Source of the DNA: CAWHHZ01 sp963829355
GTDB taxonomy: Bacteria; Acidobacteriota; Thermoanaerobaculia; Gp7-AA8; JAHWKK01
Assembly (NCBI GenBank): GCA_963829355.1
Contig: CAWHHZ010000004.1
Location: 124,001 to 188,000 of the forward strand
Direction: 5' to 3'
DNA: 64,000 nt
This document shows, in pieces, positions 60,959 through 64,000 of the stretch; position 1 is the stretch's first letter; every line of letters begins with the position of its first letter. The translations under genes and the position numbers were made by a program. The notes below the pieces were generated by a model. That model had not been told where the DNA came from. It made no database searches and worked only from the letters and a program-made list of their open reading frames with translations.

Positions 60959-63085
60959 ATGGCAACAGCGGCAGCGACGACAACCGGGAAGGCCTTCCGG
61001 CTCGAGCCCGACGGCGAGATCGGCGTCCTCTGGTTCGATCTGGAGGGGGAGAAGGTCAACAAGTTCTCAGTCGAGGCGCTCGAGGAGCTCGATGCGATTC
61101 TCGACGAGATCCGGGAGATGACGCAGATCGAAACGATTCTGCTGATCTCGGGCAAGGAGAACATCTTCATCGCCGGCGCTGATGTGAGCCAGTTCGAAAA
61201 TGTCCCCGGAGCAGGCGAGGCCGAAGAGTACGTCAGGTTCGGACAGGCCGTGTTCCGCAAGCTCTCCAGCCTTCCTCAGACCTCGGTCGCCGTGATTCAC
61301 GGCGCATGTCTCGGAGGAGGAACCGAAATCTCGCTGAACTGCGACTACCGCATCATCACGGATGGGCCGAAGTCCTCGATCGGACTGCCCGAAGTCAAGC
61401 TCGGTATCATCCCGGCCTGGACGGGCACCACGCTGCTGCCCCGGGTCGTCGGCATCCCCACCGCGCTCGACATGATTCTCACCAGCAGGAACATCAAGGC
61501 CCGTCAGGCGAAGAAGATGGGACTTGTCGATGATGTCATCCCGGCGAAGACCCGGCTCGAGTCAGCGAAGATCTTCGCCTCGCGCCTCGATGGAAAACGC
61601 GAGAAGCGCCAGGAACGAATCTACATCGAAAAGAACCCCCTGGCTCGAAGAGTCATCTTCTCCAAGGCGAGAGACGGAGTGCGAGATAAGACAGGGGGGC
61701 ACTATCCCGCACCGTTCCGCGCCATCGATGTCATGGAGAAGGGCTTCGACGACGGGATGGAGGCGGGCTTCCGCGCAGAGGCGCGTGCCGCGGCGGAGCT
61801 GATCACCGGGGAGGTCGCACCAAACCTGGTCCGTCTGTTCTTCCTGATGGAAGGTGCGAAGAAGTGGGACGGTCCCGCGCCCCGCAAAGTGGAGTCGGTC
61901 GGCGTTCTTGGCGCCGGGCTGATGGGGGGCGGCATCGCGCAGACTCTCGTCGACAAGGCTGACCTCCCGGTTCGCGTCAAGGACATTAATTGGGAAGCGC
62001 TCGCGAGCGGCATGAAGCAGGCGGCGAAGGTCTGGAAGAAGAAGGTCGAGCGGAAGAGACTCTCGCCCATGGAGATGCGCTACAACCTGACGCGTATCAC
62101 GACAACCGTCGACTGGAGCGGATTCGGATCGGTCGACGTGGCCATCGAGGCCGTCGTCGAGAAGATCGAAGTGAAGCACGCCGTGCTCAAGGAATTCGAA
62201 GAGACGGCGAAGGACGATGCAATCTTCGCCACGAACACCTCGACGATCCCGATCACGAGGATCGCCTCCGTCGCGAAGCGGCCCGAGAATGTCATCGGCA
62301 TGCATTTCTTCTCACCAGTCGACAAGATGCCGCTGGTCGAAGTCATTCGAGGAGAGAAGACCTCAGAGGAAACCGTATCCACGATCGTGGAGCTCGCAAA
62401 GAGAATGGGCAAGACGGTCGTCGTCTGCAATGACGGCCCCGGCTTCATCGTCAATCGAATCCTCGGACCCTATATGAACGAAGCCGGACTCCTCGTCGAA
62501 GAGGGCAAGTCGATCAAGTCGATCGACAAGGCACTCGTCGATTTCGGGATGCCGCTCGGGCCGCTGGCTCTGCTCGACGAGGTCGGAATCGATGTCGCCG
62601 GCAAGGCGGCTCAGGTGATGAGCGAAGCGTTCGGCGATCGCATGGAGAGCTCGACGCTCATCGATAAACTGCTCGCCGACGAACGGTATGGGAAGAAGAA
62701 TGGTCGCGGCGTCTACGAGTGGGAGAACGGGAAACGACAGGAACCGGACACCGCCGTCTACGATCTGGTCGGCGTCGAAGACCCCTCAGATGCCGATCCC
62801 CGCTCCGTCGTGGAACGGATGATTCTGCTGATGATCAACGAAGCAGCTCTGATCCTCGAGGAGGGGATTGCGACCTCGCCGGGAGACATCGATCTCGCGA
62901 TGATCATGGGCACCGGGTTCCCGCCGTTCCGGGGAGGTCTGCTCCGCTACGCCGATGACCGCGGTCTCTCGTGGGTCGTGCAGCGGATGAATGAACTGAA
63001 GGAGAAGCACGGTAAACGCTTTGAGCCATCCGAGCCGCTGAAGAGACGGGCGGAAGCCGGCCAGGGATTCTACGGAGCTCAATAA
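60959..63085 (+). CDS. fadJ: Bifunctional enoyl-CoA hydratase / 3-hydroxyacyl-CoA dehydrogenase
   Basis: A 708-residue FadB/FadJ-type fusion. ATG 60959 is preferred over GTG 60938 because GAGGAA precedes it and the stretch before it is not conserved. Crotonase domain: ISGKENIFIAGADVSQF oxyanion loop and HGACLGGGTEISLNCDYRI. Rossmann domain from about residue 310: SVGVLGAGLMGGGIAQTL, then NTSTIPITRIA, NVIGMHFFSPVDKMPLVEV and the C-terminal helical domains (GPGFIVNRILGPYMNEA). It performs the middle two steps of beta-oxidation. Thiolase (FadI) is not in the window. Confidence 0.92.
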   Translation: MATAAATTTGKAFRLEPDGEIGVLWFDLEGEKVNKFSVEALEELDAILDEIREMTQIETILLISGKENIFIAGADVSQFENVPGAGEAEEYVRFGQAVFRKLSSLPQTSVAVIHGACLGGGTEISLNCDYRIITDGPKSSIGLPEVKLGIIPAWTGTTLLPRVVGIPTALDMILTSRNIKARQAKKMGLVDDVIPAKTRLESAKIFASRLDGKREKRQERIYIEKNPLARRVIFSKARDGVRDKTGGHYPAPFRAIDVMEKGFDDGMEAGFRAEARAAAELITGEVAPNLVRLFFLMEGAKKWDGPAPRKVESVGVLGAGLMGGGIAQTLVDKADLPVRVKDINWEALASGMKQAAKVWKKKVERKRLSPMEMRYNLTRITTTVDWSGFGSVDVAIEAVVEKIEVKHAVLKEFEETAKDDAIFATNTSTIPITRIASVAKRPENVIGMHFFSPVDKMPLVEVIRGEKTSEETVSTIVELAKRMGKTVVVCNDGPGFIVNRILGPYMNEAGLLVEEGKSIKSIDKALVDFGMPLGPLALLDEVGIDVAGKAAQVMSEAFGDRMESSTLIDKLLADERYGKKNGRGVYEWENGKRQEPDTAVYDLVGVEDPSDADPRSVVERMILLMINEAALILEEGIATSPGDIDLAMIMGTGFPPFRGGLLRYADDRGLSWVVQRMNELKEKHGKRFEPSEPLKRRAEAGQGFYGAQ

Positions 63086-63092
63086 GAGCGAC

Positions 63093-63190
63093 TGTCATTC
63101 CGAAGCGAAGCGAGGAATCTGGAGGGTCGGACGAGTCATCTTACCCAACAGATTCCTCAGTCGCGATGAAGCCGCTCCTTCGGAATGACA
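63093..63190. repeat. Family A palindromic repeat
   Basis: TGTCATTCCGAAGCGAAGCG to CCGCTCCTTCGGAATGACA, with internal GAGGAATCT and AGATTCCTC. It is the reverse-oriented counterpart of the 34607-34708 copy. It lies just after the FadJ-like stop codon and may serve as its transcript end. Confidence 0.75.
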
Positions 63191-63353
63191 GTGGGAGCAT
63201 TTGCGCTTCTCTGCCACGCCTGATCGGACACGGAGAGATTGTCGGCAGATGGTCTGCGGTTGCCGTTCTCGGTTCTGGTCGCAGCTCTCTTCCCGAACCG
63301 AGCGCGGGGACTTGGAAGTCCTCACGACGCCGACGAACGCCGGAGGCGTTACC

Positions 63354-64000
63354 TCAGCGTTCCAGTTGCGCGAGTCGATCCGGGTCGGTGAGGCGGTGGA
63401 TCAGCACCGCGGCGCGGGCGGCGAGGGGAGCGAGGTCGTTGAGCTGGACGTATTCGTCGGCCGTGTGGCCGCCGTGTCCGATGGCTCCGAGTCCGTCGAT
63501 CGCGTCGACATACTCGCAACGAACGAGACGTCACCAGCTCCCCGGCGTCCCGGATCGCCAGGCGTGATCGACTCGGTCCCGAGATCGCGGCTGACCCCAT
63601 CGAGAATCCGCGCGAGCTCGTAGTTCCCCGGCGTCGGCGGCATGGAGGGATACCCTTCGTTCCACTTGATCTTCGCGGAAGTGCCCGGGAGATTGCCGTT
63701 CATGACGATCGCCTCCATCGTCTGCATCACCTCGAGCCGCTGCTCGGGCGTGAGAAACCGCATGTCGCCCTCGATCACGGCGCGATCGGCGATAATGTTG
63801 GTCACCCCGCTCGTCGAGCCCTTGTGTGCGGTCGCGTCGTACGACGTGTCACTCCCGGAGATGACGATGGCGGGATTGAGCGAAACGTTAGGAATCCCGG
63901 CGACCTCTTCCCGGAAGCCGTCCACGATCCGGGCAGCCTCGTACGATGCTCCGTACCCGTATTCCGGCCGGAAGATGCCGGCGGAATGGCCAGTCTCGCC
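63354..64000 (-). CDS. M20 family metallopeptidase, C-terminal part, frameshifted (runs off the edge)
   Basis: A minus-strand reading from the right edge shows an M20 peptidase dimerisation domain (NPAIVISGSDTSYDATAHKG, NIIADRAVIEGDMRFLTPEQ) and the C-terminal catalytic piece DVSFVA, which then shifts frame near 63512 to EYVDAIDGLGAIGHGGHTAD and DEYVQLNDLAPLAARAAVLI, ending at TGA 63354. The GGHTADEY segment carries a typical last metal ligand (His). One indel restores the family sequence. The N-terminus, with the first metal ligands, lies outside the window. Confidence 0.75.

Noticed and set aside
1..64000. tRNA or rRNA genes
   Set aside because: I looked for CCA-ended cloverleaf patterns and rRNA core motifs in intergenic stretches and found none. 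A dedicated covariance search would be needed to be certain.

Overview
The window is about 64 kb of GC-rich bacterial chromosome, most likely from an Acidobacteriota genome. The grounds are two adjacent genes with the 'VWFA-related Acidobacterial' domain architecture, a secreted M1/M16/amidohydrolase repertoire, frequent GTG and TTG starts with GGAGG-type ribosome binding sites, and many dispersed palindromic repeats. This assignment is inferred from gene content, not from a marker phylogeny. I see no tRNA, rRNA or CRISPR.

Layout. (1) 0-3 kb: an arrestin-like membrane protein and a lipoprotein sulfatase-superfamily enzyme. (2) 3.1-25.5 kb: a surface or exopolysaccharide locus. It holds a CmoB-like methyltransferase, an O-antigen ligase/polymerase, at least eight glycosyltransferase domains, three PAPS-type sulfotransferases (one in a frameshifted fusion), a Wzm/Wzt-type ABC exporter, a polyprenyl-phosphate sugar-1-phosphate transferase and a frameshifted GDP-mannose 4,6-dehydratase. 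Together they suggest a sulfated polysaccharide that may contain rhamnose or fucose. (3) 25.6-34.5 kb: an accessory region with an aldo/keto reductase, two toxin-antitoxin modules (AbrB-like/Doc and Phd-like/VapC), an M1 aminopeptidase, an ABC exporter and orphan gene fragments. (4) 34.9-45.2 kb: mostly housekeeping genes (L-serine dehydratase, a response regulator, a class II aldolase, BtpA-like, cysS, ruvA, a DUF2752-like protein, an OPT transporter). Short-unit tandem repeats and palindromes lie directly at gene ends here. (5) 45.7-58.3 kb: secreted hydrolases. An M16 peptidase pair and an amidohydrolase pair each combine a canonical enzyme with a relative that has lost its metal ligands. 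A tandem alpha/beta hydrolase and two VWFA proteins lie between them. (6) 58.4-63.1 kb: a fatty-acid unit with a TetR/FadR-like regulator, acyl-CoA synthetase and FadJ-like protein, preceded by a clear palindromic operator. (7) The right edge carries the 3' part of an M20 peptidase gene.

The most unusual content is not protein-coding. Two 95%-identical 176-bp MITE-like elements with 17-bp perfect terminal inverted repeats form the stop codon of one gene and the start codon of another. A mirrored palindrome at 42.1-42.3 kb is built of 12-bp-periodic GTGGAC units. Tandem 7- and 8-bp repeats abut ORF ends. A second MITE-like element is nested inside a palindromic repeat at 51.1 kb. A duplicated amidohydrolase 3' end flanks the VWFA genes.

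Several otherwise well-conserved genes carry single-base frameshifts (near 6148, 6682, 7325, 7357, 7788, 25203, 37112, 53905, 54245, 54983, 59470 and 63512). This pattern fits long-read or MAG indel errors as well as true gene decay, so the affected genes are described as intact families with disrupted frames.
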